A stretch of 64,000 nt of DNA from Pontibacter litorisediminis (GCF_029360645.1 NZ_JARDUA010000003.1:186001-250000), one strand, 5' to 3'; positions 32,469-44,229 are shown, counted from the first letter of the stretch. Made by a program: numbers and translations. The notes: generated by a model not told the origin, from the letters alone.

Positions 32469-33293
32469 TCAAACTTTGAATTCCTGCCATTCTAGAGAAA
32501 CTTCTTCTTGCTGATTAACTATATGCTTCTCAATTGTATCTATAAATTTTATTGAACTTGAAATATTGTTGAATATTAAAACACTTTCATGATAGTTTAA
32601 TATTGGGTTATCATGAGCAAAGCTTCTATTATTACGAACGTCATTAAATGCCTCCATAATCTGGATAGAGAACTTAAGAATTTTTTCAGCCATTGTTGAT
32701 TGAATCAAGTTCTGACCTACTATATGTTTGACATACTTTCCGAAGATACTGTTTAGCGACTCTGAGGTATTGAATCCTATCTTATGTTTATTACATAATT
32801 CCCTAACATATTTAAAAACAAATGTGTGAAGTCTGTCAAGGGCTGTTTCAGGTTCACCCTTTTCTATACTTTCTCTTATTAGTTTGGCGAGAAGCGCAAA
32901 ATCTTTATCGTCATTATTAGCTTTTATAGCATCAATATGCTCAACAGGAGAATCTTGTCTTAAGCGAGCAACTATGCGGAGGCAATCTTCTGATAAATCT
33001 CTTTCTTGAGCAGTAATCTCATCTTCGGTAATAATCTTTCTATCTACCCAGTGCTGTATTAGTGCTGCAGTTAAATGGCCTACAGTGGTATTGTTTTCTA
33101 TCTCCCAAAACTTTCTTAATCTATTAGCTTTTGAGCCGCTGTGTAGTTTATACTTTTCAGATAGAATATCAAGCTCAGTTTTTTCTAGTATAAAATCTTG
33201 AAAGGTTCTGTCGGAAAAATTAAGTACATACCCATTACCCATACCAAAAAGCTTTTCAAGCTTGTGTTTTTCTACAGTAGTTAAATCAGACAT
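32469..33293 (-). CDS. Abortive-infection family protein (AbiJ-like N terminus, Abi_C/HEPN-type C terminus)
   Basis: 274 residues. The N-terminal part ('LFGMGNGYVLNFSDRTFQDF' at about 14-33, then 'SGSKANRLRKFWEIE') is the pattern I know from the N-terminal domain of AbiJ-like defence proteins. The C-terminal part ('ALDRLHTFVFKYVRELCNKH', and 'NDVRNNRSFAHDNP') matches the Abi_C family; RNNRSFAH fits the R-x(4-6)-H motif of HEPN ribonucleases. The likely role is phage defence by RNA cleavage and growth arrest (inference). The gene is about 30% GC against about 55% beside it, so it is probably acquired. It sits between a methyltransferase and ppx on the same strand (gaps 37 and 53 bases). No separate antitoxin gene is visible. 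Confidence 0.8.
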   Translation of the reverse strand: MSDLTTVEKHKLEKLFGMGNGYVLNFSDRTFQDFILEKTELDILSEKYKLHSGSKANRLRKFWEIENNTTVGHLTAALIQHWVDRKIITEDEITAQERDLSEDCLRIVARLRQDSPVEHIDAIKANNDDKDFALLAKLIRESIEKGEPETALDRLHTFVFKYVRELCNKHKIGFNTSESLNSIFGKYVKHIVGQNLIQSTMAEKILKFSIQIMEAFNDVRNNRSFAHDNPILNYHESVLIFNNISSSIKFIDTIEKHIVNQQEEVSLEWQEFKV

Positions 33294-33330
33294 TCTTTAA
33301 GATTTAGATTAGATAAGTTACCTTACTTTC

Positions 33331-34224
33331 CTACCTCCCCACAGAAGTAAACCTAAAGAAAGTCCCCAACGGCAACCTGCGTTCTCCACTATCGTGTAGG
33401 TACAACTCTCCGAGTTCCTCGTTCTTTACCATCTCCCCAAACGTATCGCGCATCAGGTTGTCAAGCACCATGGCCGAGAAGCCCATGGAGTAGAGGTTGA
33501 TGAGCAGGAAATAATCGGTGCCATCCAGCATCTCGCGGCAGAGTTTGATCATCTCGTTCAGCTCGTTCTCCAGCTGCCACTTCTCACCGTTCGGGCCGCG
33601 GCCGTAGCTGGGTGGGTCCAGGATGATGCCGTTGTAGGTGTTGCCGCGCTTCACTTCGCGGCGGGCATACTTCATGGCATCTTCCACAATCCAGCGCACG
33701 TTGTCCAGGTTGCTGGCCTCCATGTTGTCGCGGGCCCAGAAGTTTACTTGCTTGATAGAGTCGAGGTGCGTAACATCGGCTCCGGCGGCTTTGGCGGCTA
33801 AAGTGGCAGCACCGGTGTAGGCAAACATGTTCAGCACCTTCGGCTGCGGCGTTTTCAGCTTTTTGGTAGTATCGTAAATAAACTTCCAGTTCGCGTCCTG
33901 CTCCGGGAAAAGCCCCACGTGCTTAAAGGAGGAGAGGCCGAGGCGGAAGCGCAGCTTCAGGTCGTTATACTGATAGTTGATAAACCACTGCTCCGGCATT
34001 CCCTTCTTCAGCTTCCACTGGCCTTTTTCCTGGCTGCCTTTGTCGCGGGTAAACACGGCATTGGCCAAGCGCTGCCACTCCTGCTCCGGCAGGTGCTTGT
34101 CCCAAATGGCCTGAGGCTCAGGGCGCGCCACATAGTACTGTCCAAATCGCTCCAGCTTCTCAAAATTTCCGGAATCCACTAACTCGTAATCGGGCCAGTT
34201 TTCTGTAGTTAAAAAGGAATACAT
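33331..34224 (-). CDS. Class I SAM-dependent methyltransferase, RlmI/RlmK-like
   Basis: 297 residues. After an N-terminal beta domain, the Rossmann methyltransferase core has motif I 'VLNMFAYTGAATLAAKAAGA' at 130-149 and motif IV 'IILDPPSYGRG' at 200-210. This DPPSY motif and the 'F.YTG' variant of motif I are typical of 23S rRNA cytosine methyltransferases (RlmI, RlmKL C-terminal half). No PUA domain is evident at the N terminus. The target base cannot be stated. It is upstream of the Abi gene on the - strand. Confidence 0.9.
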   Translation of the reverse strand: MYSFLTTENWPDYELVDSGNFEKLERFGQYYVARPEPQAIWDKHLPEQEWQRLANAVFTRDKGSQEKGQWKLKKGMPEQWFINYQYNDLKLRFRLGLSSFKHVGLFPEQDANWKFIYDTTKKLKTPQPKVLNMFAYTGAATLAAKAAGADVTHLDSIKQVNFWARDNMEASNLDNVRWIVEDAMKYARREVKRGNTYNGIILDPPSYGRGPNGEKWQLENELNEMIKLCREMLDGTDYFLLINLYSMGFSAMVLDNLMRDTFGEMVKNEELGELYLHDSGERRLPLGTFFRFTSVGR

Positions 34225-34331
34225 ATCTTTGTCGTTTATTTCAGGCGCAGAGGCCGGTAAGCGGTAAAATTACGCATTATCCGCCTAACCTTAAAAAGGC
34301 ACGCAGCCGCTGTTTTATTTGTTTCAGTTAT

Positions 34332-35108
34332 ATGGCAATCAGCTTTTATAAATACCAGGGCACCGGCAACGACTTCGTGATGATCGACAACCGGAAGCTG
34401 AACTTCCCGGCACAGGACGAAGCGCTGGTAAAGCACCTCTGCGACCGGCGCATGGGCATTGGCGCCGACGGGCTCATCCTGTTGCAAGACCACCCGGACT
34501 ATGACTTTGAGATGGTATACTACAACGCCGATGGCCGCCTGGGCTCTATGTGCGGAAACGGCGCGCGCTGCACGGTGCGTTTTGCCAGGCAACTGGGCGT
34601 GATCGAGGATGTGGCCTGCTTTCTGGCTGCTGACGGCGAGCACCAGGCAAGTATAGAGCGCGACGAAATCCACCTGAAGATGAGCGATGTGAAAGGCGTG
34701 GAGCAGATAGGGGAGGACTTCTACCTGAACACCGGTTCGCCGCACTACATCCGTTTTGTAGACGATGTAGAGAGCCTGGATGTGTATAAGGAAGGCCGCG
34801 CCATTCGCTACAACGATCGCTTTAAGGCCATAGGCACGAACGTGAACTTTGTGCAGAGAATAGGGGAGAATGAGGTGTTCGTGCGTACCTACGAGCGGGG
34901 CGTGGAAGATGAGACGCTGTCCTGCGGAACAGGCGTTACGGCGGCCGCACTGGTGGCAGGCATCAAGGGCTTGCAGAGCCCGGTGAAGGTAAAGGTGCTG
35001 GGTGGCCAGTTAAAAGTGGCGTTTGAACGCTCCGGTAACGAGTCCTTTAAATACATCTACCTGATAGGCCCGGCCAAGCTGGTGTTTACCGGCAGCATCA
35101 CCGTTTAA
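34332..35108 (+). CDS. dapF: Diaminopimelate epimerase
   Basis: 258 residues. Converts LL- to meso-diaminopimelate for lysine and peptidoglycan synthesis. The two catalytic cysteines are C74 in 'GSMCGNGARC' and C198 in 'ETLSCGTGVTAAAL', each in its normal family context. 'YQGTGNDFVMIDNR' opens the protein. Divergent from the methyltransferase. No other dap genes are near. Confidence 0.97.
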   Translation: MAISFYKYQGTGNDFVMIDNRKLNFPAQDEALVKHLCDRRMGIGADGLILLQDHPDYDFEMVYYNADGRLGSMCGNGARCTVRFARQLGVIEDVACFLAADGEHQASIERDEIHLKMSDVKGVEQIGEDFYLNTGSPHYIRFVDDVESLDVYKEGRAIRYNDRFKAIGTNVNFVQRIGENEVFVRTYERGVEDETLSCGTGVTAAALVAGIKGLQSPVKVKVLGGQLKVAFERSGNESFKYIYLIGPAKLVFTGSITV

Positions 35109-35212
35109 ACAAATTCGGAAAGTATAAACCAGATGAAGGATTCCGGCAAGTATAGACTGTCGGAAGTCTTTTCTTTTTTGTAGATTGATGCTGGTATAAA
35201 AGTATAAGCCCC

Positions 35213-35728
35213 GTGTTTTTGAAAGCCGACCAAACCTACCTGCGTGCCCTAGAGCCGACTGACCTGGATTTCCTATACTCGCTGGAGAACGACACTACTG
35301 TGTGGCACGTGGGCAACACGCTAACGCCATACTCTAGATTTGTGCTGGAGCAGTACCTGGAAAACGCCGCCCTCGACATTTACACCGTAAAGCAGCTGCG
35401 CCTGGTTATCTGCAACCACCACCACGAAGGCATTGGAGCTATCGATCTGTTCGACTTTGAGCCCCTGCACTGCCGCGCTGGCGTGGGCATCGTTTTGATG
35501 GCAGAGCACCGCGGCAACGGCCACGCCAAAGAAGCCCTGCACCTGCTGCTGGATTACTGCCACAGCAAACTGAAGCTGCACCAGGTGTACTGCAGCGTTA
35601 CCGCCACTAACCTACCGAGTATAAACCTCTTCACGCAGGCCGGCTTCAAGCAAGTGGGGGTGCGGAAGGAGTGGCTCAGAACCACCGATGGCTGGGAGGA
35701 TGTAGTAGAATTTCAGAAGGTGTTTTAA
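35213..35728 (+). CDS. GNAT-family N-acetyltransferase
   Basis: 171 residues from a GTG start at 35213. The acetyl-CoA-binding motif is 'EHRGNGHAKEALHLLL' (about 98-113), followed by 'VYCSVTATNLPSINLFTQAGF', the typical end of the RimJ/RimL/SpeG-like branch. 'WHVGNTLTPYSRFVLEQYLE' near the N terminus resembles spermidine or ribosomal-protein acetyltransferases of this branch. The substrate is unknown. It follows dapF after about 100 bases that hold three AAGTATA motifs (35120, 35148, 35200). Confidence 0.9.
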   Translation: MFLKADQTYLRALEPTDLDFLYSLENDTTVWHVGNTLTPYSRFVLEQYLENAALDIYTVKQLRLVICNHHHEGIGAIDLFDFEPLHCRAGVGIVLMAEHRGNGHAKEALHLLLDYCHSKLKLHQVYCSVTATNLPSINLFTQAGFKQVGVRKEWLRTTDGWEDVVEFQKVF

Positions 35729-35821
35729 ATTAAAAGGCTTTTGTAGCGACTACTGATAAGTACCATCGCCAACACCTCACTTCTCTTAAAAGCTGGGGAA
35801 GGAGTTCTCCTTTTCCGTGCC

Positions 35822-35843
35822 CAACCACCCCTGCCCCTCCTTG
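35822..35843 (-). repeat. GC-rich dispersed repeat element
   Basis: Read on the - strand it is GGAGGGGCAGGGGTGGTTGG, nearly identical to the distal arms of the elements at 31321-31351 and 31432-31467. It adjoins copy B of the long repeat, as the 31 kb elements adjoin copy A. Confidence 0.75.
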
Positions 35844-35880
35844 TCTTTTTCGAGGACCTCTACCCCCAAGAGGGGAGCTC

Positions 35881-36140
35881 GGTTCAAGCTCCGTCTGCCT
35901 TAGCTAACTAAAACTGTTCCCAGTCTTTGGGTTGAGCGCCTATGCGAGTTTTTCCGGTGCCGAAGGCATTGCGACGTAGGAGCAAAGGAAAAGCTCCCAG
36001 CGCGATGCCCGAAGACGAGCCCTCTCGGGCTGGAGAGCAAAAAGTATACTATGAAACGAGCAGGTTGTAAAGCCGTGGATGAGCAGCAGCTAGTAAGGAT
36101 AGCTTGCATCAGGTTACAGGAAGCAGCGGCTAAGCACAGG
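35881..36140 (+). repeat. Long dispersed intergenic repeat, copy B
   Basis: Shares its block order with the reverse complement of 30932-31226 (see copy A). Differences are small insertions and deletions, so the two are diverged copies and not a recent duplication. A short open frame (ATG at 36051) starts inside it at the same place as an ATG in copy A, but the frame is not maintained between the copies. Confidence 0.85.
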
Positions 36141-36375
36141 CACAAGCGGACGCTTGCGCCAGGGAAGTATCAAGATAGCCAAAGCAAGTATGGCTTTTCA
36201 AGCCAGTCGAGTCACAGACTCAACACCATAGTAGGACACAAGCCTGAAGACTTGTGCCAGCAAAGTTGGCAAGTATAAGTATGGCTTGCGCGGACCTGAA
36301 GATTCGCAGCAGCGAAAGTCCCCGATAAGGAGGTCCGAAACAGCGAGGCAAGGCGTGGGCTGCAAGCCCGCGCCA
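36141..36375. repeat. Array of short hairpins (part of the 978-base gap 35729-36706)
   Basis: At least five small inverted repeats lie in 235 bases: around 36141-36162, TGGCTT-TTC-AAGCCA (36191-36205), GAGTC-ACA-GACTC (36209-36221), CACAAG..CTTGTG (36237-36256) and GGCGTGGGCT-GCA-AGCCCGCGCC (36352-36374). Several are followed by (GC)CAG(CAA). No gene is convincing; the region from 36376 to about 36640 shows nothing recognisable. Confidence 0.65.
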
Positions 36376-36653
36376 GCAACGGATGAGAAATAGCGGCAGG
36401 AAAAGGCACAAGCGGAAGCCATCACTAGTAAGGGAAAGAGTACATCAGAAGCAAGTTCATAAACCTAACATCTACTTAAAAACGAACTTCTGCCACACTG
36501 CCACATGTTACCTATTATGGCATAGCCTATTAAGCCCTTAGAAGCTAAATAGAAAAATCACTATACTCTATCGGTAAATATGGCAGACTGCCCGCGTCCC
36601 ATGCGTTCTGGTATTGTTTTAGTACAGAATGTTAGATATATCGGAAAAAAGGC

Positions 36654-36661
36654 TATTTTTG
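36654..36661 (+). promoter_or_regulatory. -7 promoter element before secA
   Basis: TATTTTTG at 36654-36661 fits TAnnTTTG, 45 bases before the secA start. No good -33 TTTG was found at the right distance. Confidence 0.45.
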
Positions 36662-36706
36662 ACGATATTGCGAACAGAAGAATTCATTTAAGAACAGCAC
36701 ATACAG

Positions 36707-40081
<3,375 letters not shown>

Positions 40082-40088
40082 ACTAGCG

Positions 40089-40119
40089 GCAGCCACTACA
40101 TATGTTTAGTGGCTGCTTT
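40089..40119 (+). terminator. Terminator after secA
   Basis: GCAGCCACTA (40089-40098) pairs perfectly with TAGTGGCTGC (40107-40116), 8-base loop, followed by a short T run. Confidence 0.75.
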
Positions 40120-40201
40120 CTATACTGTATTTGTTTGTAGCATAGAGGATGTAGGAGAAAGTATACTTTCATCTTATGTCCTTTATCTTTTATCTAACGT
40201 T

Positions 40202-40864
40202 ATGGCAGGAGAAGATATCGCTTCCTACATAGATCATACGCTGCTGCGCCCCGAAGCTACAGTTGAGCAGGTCATGCAGCTCTGCGATGAGGCCCGCAGC
40301 TACGACTTTGCTGCTGTTTGCGTGCCGCCGTGCTACGTGCAGCAGGCCAAGGAGCGCTTGGGTGTGGGCACCCAGGTAAAGATCGCCACCGTGATCGGCT
40401 TTCCGCTGGGCTACCAGCATCCCAAGGTAAAGTTCCTGGAAACTCACCAGGCGATAGAAGACGGGGCCAACGAGATCGATGTGGTGATGAATGTTTCTAA
40501 CTTTAAGTCCGGCAGGTATAAGGAGGTGGAAAATGAGCTGAGTGATTTAGCCAAGTTCTGCCACATGCGTGAAGCCGAGCTGAAGGTAATTATTGAGACG
40601 GCGCTGCTGACGGAGGAGGAGATCGTAAAAGCCTGCGGCATCTGTACCAGTGCCGGGGCAGACTTCGTGAAAACCTCTACAGGCTTTGCCGCGAAAGGGG
40701 CCACCGTAGAGCATATCAAGCTGATGCGCCGCGTGCTACCCAGCAGAATGAAGATAAAGGCTTCTGGTGGCATCAGAACGACCGCCGAAGCAGAAGCATT
40801 AATACGAGCGGGCGCCGACAGGTTGGGCTGCTCGGCCAGCATACAAATAGTTTCCCATGAATAG
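40202..40864 (+). CDS. deoC: Deoxyribose-phosphate aldolase
   Basis: 220 residues from the ATG at 40202 (MAGEDIASYIDHTLLRPEA); the open frame continues upstream but is not DeoC-like. It splits 2-deoxyribose 5-phosphate into glyceraldehyde 3-phosphate and acetaldehyde. The Schiff-base lysine is in 'DFVKTSTGF', the catalytic Asp in 'NEIDVVMNV' and the second lysine in 'MKIKASGGIRT'. The end overlaps the next gene by 8 bases (ATGAATAG). A palindromic AAGTATACTT lies 43 bases before the start. Confidence 0.96.
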   Translation: MAGEDIASYIDHTLLRPEATVEQVMQLCDEARSYDFAAVCVPPCYVQQAKERLGVGTQVKIATVIGFPLGYQHPKVKFLETHQAIEDGANEIDVVMNVSNFKSGRYKEVENELSDLAKFCHMREAELKVIIETALLTEEEIVKACGICTSAGADFVKTSTGFAAKGATVEHIKLMRRVLPSRMKIKASGGIRTTAEAEALIRAGADRLGCSASIQIVSHE

Positions 40865-41375
40865 ATTCCTTAGTATTTCGCTTGCTTTGCTATTGGTAGC
40901 CAGCACCTCCTGCTCCCCGTCCAAGGGTGGCAGCCGTGTCGGCAGCGAGGCAAAGATAGGCACCGGCAAATCGGCGGACAGAGTGATGGACGACCTGAGC
41001 CAGTACCGGCCAAAGTATGAGGTGACAGAGGCGGAGCCGTTGGCCCGTATCGAGCCGACGCAGCACAACAACGAGCAGGTGGCAGTGCTGATGGACACGG
41101 TGGCCAGCGTGAACAAGAACATCAAGTATGCGCAGGGTTACCGCATTCTGGCTTACAACGGCTCTCAGCGCCAAACCGTCATGGACCTGCGCAAGGCCAT
41201 CATCTCCAGAGTGCCCGAGGTGCAGGATTACCTAACCTACCAGCAGCCAAACTTCCGCCTTATGGTGGGCGATTTCTTTAGCAGGGTGGAGGCGCAGCAG
41301 GTACTCAACCAAATCTCCGACCTGATCCCGAACGCGCAGATCGTGCAGGACAAGATCAACATCCGGAAGAATTAA
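40857..41375 (+). CDS. Lipoprotein with SPOR-like C-terminal domain
   Basis: 172 residues. A lipoprotein signal ends in 'VASTSC' with C19 as the likely lipidated residue. After a flexible linker the C-terminal half, about residues 90-170, looks like a SPOR domain ('YRILAYNGSQRQTVMDL' and 'FRLMVGDFFSRVEAQQVL'), which binds denuded peptidoglycan. Its start overlaps the deoC stop by 8 bases, so translation is coupled. A link between deoC and a wall-binding lipoprotein is not known to me; co-expression is the only inference. Confidence 0.8.
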   Translation: MNRFLSISLALLLVASTSCSPSKGGSRVGSEAKIGTGKSADRVMDDLSQYRPKYEVTEAEPLARIEPTQHNNEQVAVLMDTVASVNKNIKYAQGYRILAYNGSQRQTVMDLRKAIISRVPEVQDYLTYQQPNFRLMVGDFFSRVEAQQVLNQISDLIPNAQIVQDKINIRKN

Positions 41376-41397
41376 AAAAGCGTAGGCACAGGCCGGA

Positions 41398-41434
41398 AAA
41401 GCGTTGTGGTATAAGAGCTGCAACGCTTTTTGTT
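41398..41434 (+). terminator. Terminator after the SPOR lipoprotein
   Basis: AAAGCGTTG (41398-41406) pairs with CAACGCTTT (41421-41429), followed by TTTGTTTT. Confidence 0.85.
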
Positions 41435-41522
41435 TTGATGCCATACCGTATAATTGTTACCTTGTTTTACAGTTCCGTTGAGCTGGCCCAAAGTATAGGA
41501 AGCCATTTTCCAGAAATTGCAC

Positions 41523-42713
41523 ATGTCGATATCCATAGCTAGAATTAAAGAACTTGCCCAGGCCTATGCACCGGACACGGTGCAGGTGCGCCGCCACATC
41601 CACGCCAACCCTGAGCTCTCCTTTGAGGAGCACCATACTGCCGCCTATGTACGGCGGGTGCTGGAGGGGTACGGTATAGAGGCCGAAAGTATGGCCGGCA
41701 CCGGGCTAGTGGCGCTGATAAAGGGTCGAAACCCGGAGAAGAAAACCATCGCCCTGCGCGCCGACATGGATGCCCTGCCGATCACGGAGGCCAACGAGGT
41801 GGCGTATAAGTCGAGAAACGAGGGGGTGATGCATGCCTGCGGGCACGATGTGCACACGGCTTCGGTGCTGGGTACGGCACGTATCCTGCAGGAGCTGCGC
41901 GGGGAGTTTGAAGGCACCGTAAAACTGGTATTTCAGCCGGGCGAGGAGAAATTCCCGGGTGGCGCGTCTCTTATGATCAAAGAGGGCGTGCTGCAGAACC
42001 CGGCGCCGGAAAGCATCGTGGGCCAGCATGTGTTCCCGCTGCTGCCTGCCGGCAAGGTGGGCTTTAAGTCGGGGATGTACATGGCCAGTGCCGATGAGAT
42101 CTACATTACCGTGAAAGGGAAGGGAGGCCATGCGGCGCTGCCCGAGATGAACGTAGACCCTGTGCTGATCTCGGCTCACCTGATCGTGGCGCTGCAGCAG
42201 ATTGTTAGTCGCCATGCCAGCCCGAAGGTGCCGACAGTGCTCTCGTTTGGCAAAGTGGAGGCCAAAGGCGCCACGAACGTGATCCCGAATGAGGTGAAGC
42301 TAGAGGGCACCTTCCGGACCATGAACGAGGCGTGGCGGCGGGAGGCGCACCAGAAGATAAAGAAGCTAGCCGAGGGCCTCTGCGAAAGCATGGGCGGCAG
42401 CTGCGACATCGACATCAAGTTCGGTTACCCTTTCCTGCAAAACGACCCGCAGGTGACAGGCATAGCCCGTGCAGCCGCAGAAGCATACTTAGGAGCCGAG
42501 AACGTGGTGGAACTGGACCTGTGGATGGGGGCTGAGGATTTTGCCTACTACACCCAACAGGTGTCGGCCTGCTTCTACCGCCTGGGCACCCGCAACGAGG
42601 CGCGCGGCATTACCTCCGGTGTGCATACGCCCACGTTTGATATAGACGAAGCTGCCCTGGAAACCGGCATCGGCCTGATGGCTTGGGTGGCGCTGCAGGA
42701 GCTAGAAGGGTAA
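41523..42713 (+). CDS. M20-family amidohydrolase (N-acyl-amino-acid hydrolase type)
   Basis: 396 residues from the ATG at 41523 (a TTG at 41517 is possible). The M20D peptidase layout is clear: 'ALRADMDALPI' (about 77-87), metal ligands in 'HACGHDVHTA' (104-113) and 'GEEKFPGGA', the dimerisation domain with 'GKGGHAALPE', and a final ligand in 'MGAEDFAYY'-type sequence. Members remove acyl groups from amino acids (hippurate, IAA-amino acids, N-acetyl-diaminopimelate). The exact substrate is not evident. The next gene follows at once. Confidence 0.93.
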   Translation: MSISIARIKELAQAYAPDTVQVRRHIHANPELSFEEHHTAAYVRRVLEGYGIEAESMAGTGLVALIKGRNPEKKTIALRADMDALPITEANEVAYKSRNEGVMHACGHDVHTASVLGTARILQELRGEFEGTVKLVFQPGEEKFPGGASLMIKEGVLQNPAPESIVGQHVFPLLPAGKVGFKSGMYMASADEIYITVKGKGGHAALPEMNVDPVLISAHLIVALQQIVSRHASPKVPTVLSFGKVEAKGATNVIPNEVKLEGTFRTMNEAWRREAHQKIKKLAEGLCESMGGSCDIDIKFGYPFLQNDPQVTGIARAAAEAYLGAENVVELDLWMGAEDFAYYTQQVSACFYRLGTRNEARGITSGVHTPTFDIDEAALETGIGLMAWVALQELEG

Positions 42714-42734
42714 ATGAAGCTTAGAACAAGGAAT

Positions 42735-43526
42735 ATGAAAAAGCTATACTTTATACTGTTGCTGCTGCCCATGCTGGCACAGGCACAAAGCAAAATTACG
42801 GCCCCCGCCACCATCTGGCCAGAGCTGCAGGTAAGTGCAGAGGTGGGCGAAGAAGGCGTGCTGTTTCTGCGCAATGGCTACCGCATTAACACCGACAGCG
42901 ATTTTAACGACCTGAAGGAGTCAGGGTTCCTGAGCAATTTTGAGCGCGTGGAGCTAAGCCTGGGCTATGAGCACACGCTGTCAGACCATTGGCGCGGCGG
43001 GGCCATGTTGCGCTATGCCGCCGAGAATTACCCCAAGACCATGTTCTATGGCTTGTTTCTGCGCCACAGCGGCGAGGTAAAAGGGTTATACTTTAACAAG
43101 CAGCTACTGGCTGAGTATGTAGATCAGGAAAACTATGATGCCTTCGGCCGCTTCAGGTTGTCGGCGGAGTTAGGCAAGCGCCTGCCGCTGGGAGGCAGGT
43201 TCATCACCCCAAGTATAAACTACGAGGCCATGCTTCGCTCCAACCTGGGCAAAGAGTACGATGGACGCCAGCAGGAGCGCAACATAGACCGCACCCGCTT
43301 GCGCCTGAGCCTGAACTATGAGCTGACGGAGAAGCTGCGTATTAACCCGTACTTTATGCGGCAAACCGATTATTACTATGTGCTTGTTCCGCCCGTGTAC
43401 AACGAACAGGGGCAGTTGCAGCAGGATGGCTATACCGCCAAGCGGAACCGTATTACACCGGTGATAGGGTTGGAGCTGAAGTATAGCTTCGGCGCCTCCC
43501 CAGGCACTGCCAGTATTTCCTACTAA
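42735..43526 (+). CDS. DUF2490-type outer-membrane beta-barrel protein
   Basis: 263 residues from the ATG at 42735, chosen because it gives a clean signal peptide (MKKLYFILLLLPMLAQAQ); an ATG at 42714, right after the upstream stop, is possible. The mature part is a series of amphipathic beta strands with the DUF2490 pattern, including 'WPELQVSAEV', 'FERVELSLGYEHTLSDHW', 'RTRLRLSLNYEL' and a last strand 'IGLELKYSF'. It is probably an outer-membrane barrel. Function is unknown. Confidence 0.8.
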   Translation: MKKLYFILLLLPMLAQAQSKITAPATIWPELQVSAEVGEEGVLFLRNGYRINTDSDFNDLKESGFLSNFERVELSLGYEHTLSDHWRGGAMLRYAAENYPKTMFYGLFLRHSGEVKGLYFNKQLLAEYVDQENYDAFGRFRLSAELGKRLPLGGRFITPSINYEAMLRSNLGKEYDGRQQERNIDRTRLRLSLNYELTEKLRINPYFMRQTDYYYVLVPPVYNEQGQLQQDGYTAKRNRITPVIGLELKYSFGASPGTASISY

Positions 43527-43675
43527 CGCAATTATAACTGTAATTTAGTCAGCCTGTTACCATTTTTTGTGTTTCTTGTAATGACATTATTTCATGTTTT
43601 TGCATGATAATTCTGTTGGTATGGTTTTTATTCTAGCATAGCTGAAAACGAACGAAACAAAAAAAGGAGGTAAAC

Positions 43676-44179
43676 ATGGCACTTACAAGATATAATGGCA
43701 TGCAGGAGAACATGCCGAACACATTCAGCGCAATGCTGGACCGTTTCTTTAACGAGTCTGTGAACTCGAGAGGTCTATCGGGCTTTACACCCCATGTGGA
43801 TGCCTGTGAGACAGACCGCGGCTATGAGGTTGAGGTGGCCCTGCCCGGCGTGAAAAAGGAAGACATCTCTATTGATTTTCAGGAGGGAAAGCTAACCATT
43901 ACTGGCGAGCGCAGGCTAGAGAAGAAGGAGGAAGGCCGCCGCTACCACATGTTGGAAACCCAATACGGTTCCTTCAGCAGATCCTTCTACCTGCCTGACA
44001 ATGTGAACCCAGACAAGATCACGGCCGAGTTTGTGGACGGTATCCTGTTGGTGAACGTGCCCAAGGATGAGAAGAAAACGATGAAACGCCAGATCAACAT
44101 CTCAGCCGGAGACACCAAAGAGGTGAAAGGCGAGAAGAAAAGGGAAAAGTCGCTAACAGAGAACGGCGAAGCAAAATAA
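43676..44179 (+). CDS. Small heat-shock protein, Hsp20 family
   Basis: 167 residues. The alpha-crystallin domain runs from about residue 40 to 140 ('VDACETDRGYEVEVALPGV', 'ISIDFQEGKLTITGERR', 'NPDKITAEFVDGILLVNVPK'). It holds unfolded proteins during stress. A very strong ribosome-binding site (AAGGAGG, 43665-43671) precedes the start, unusual here and consistent with fast induction. The 150-base leader contains an imperfect dyad (43586-43611) and no clear housekeeping promoter. Confidence 0.95.
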   Translation: MALTRYNGMQENMPNTFSAMLDRFFNESVNSRGLSGFTPHVDACETDRGYEVEVALPGVKKEDISIDFQEGKLTITGERRLEKKEEGRRYHMLETQYGSFSRSFYLPDNVNPDKITAEFVDGILLVNVPKDEKKTMKRQINISAGDTKEVKGEKKREKSLTENGEAK

Positions 44180-44200
44180 GCAGCGCGAGCAAAGTTTAAG

Positions 44201-44229
44201 AGAGGCCAGCAAAATTGGCCTCTTTTTTG
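44201..44229 (+). terminator. Terminator after hsp20
   Basis: AGAGGCCA (44201-44208) and TGGCCTCT (44216-44223) with a 7-base loop, followed by T6. Confidence 0.92.

Noticed and set aside
36141..36375. CRISPR-like array
   Set aside because: The hairpins differ in sequence, have no constant repeat and no regular spacers; no cas genes are near.
36051..36425. Several 60-75 codon frames in the repeat array before secA
   Set aside because: They overlap each other on both strands and follow hairpin repeats, with no coding character.
43586..43611. CIRCE-like or heat-shock operator before hsp20
   Set aside because: The dyad is imperfect with a 2-base bulge and does not match the CIRCE consensus.
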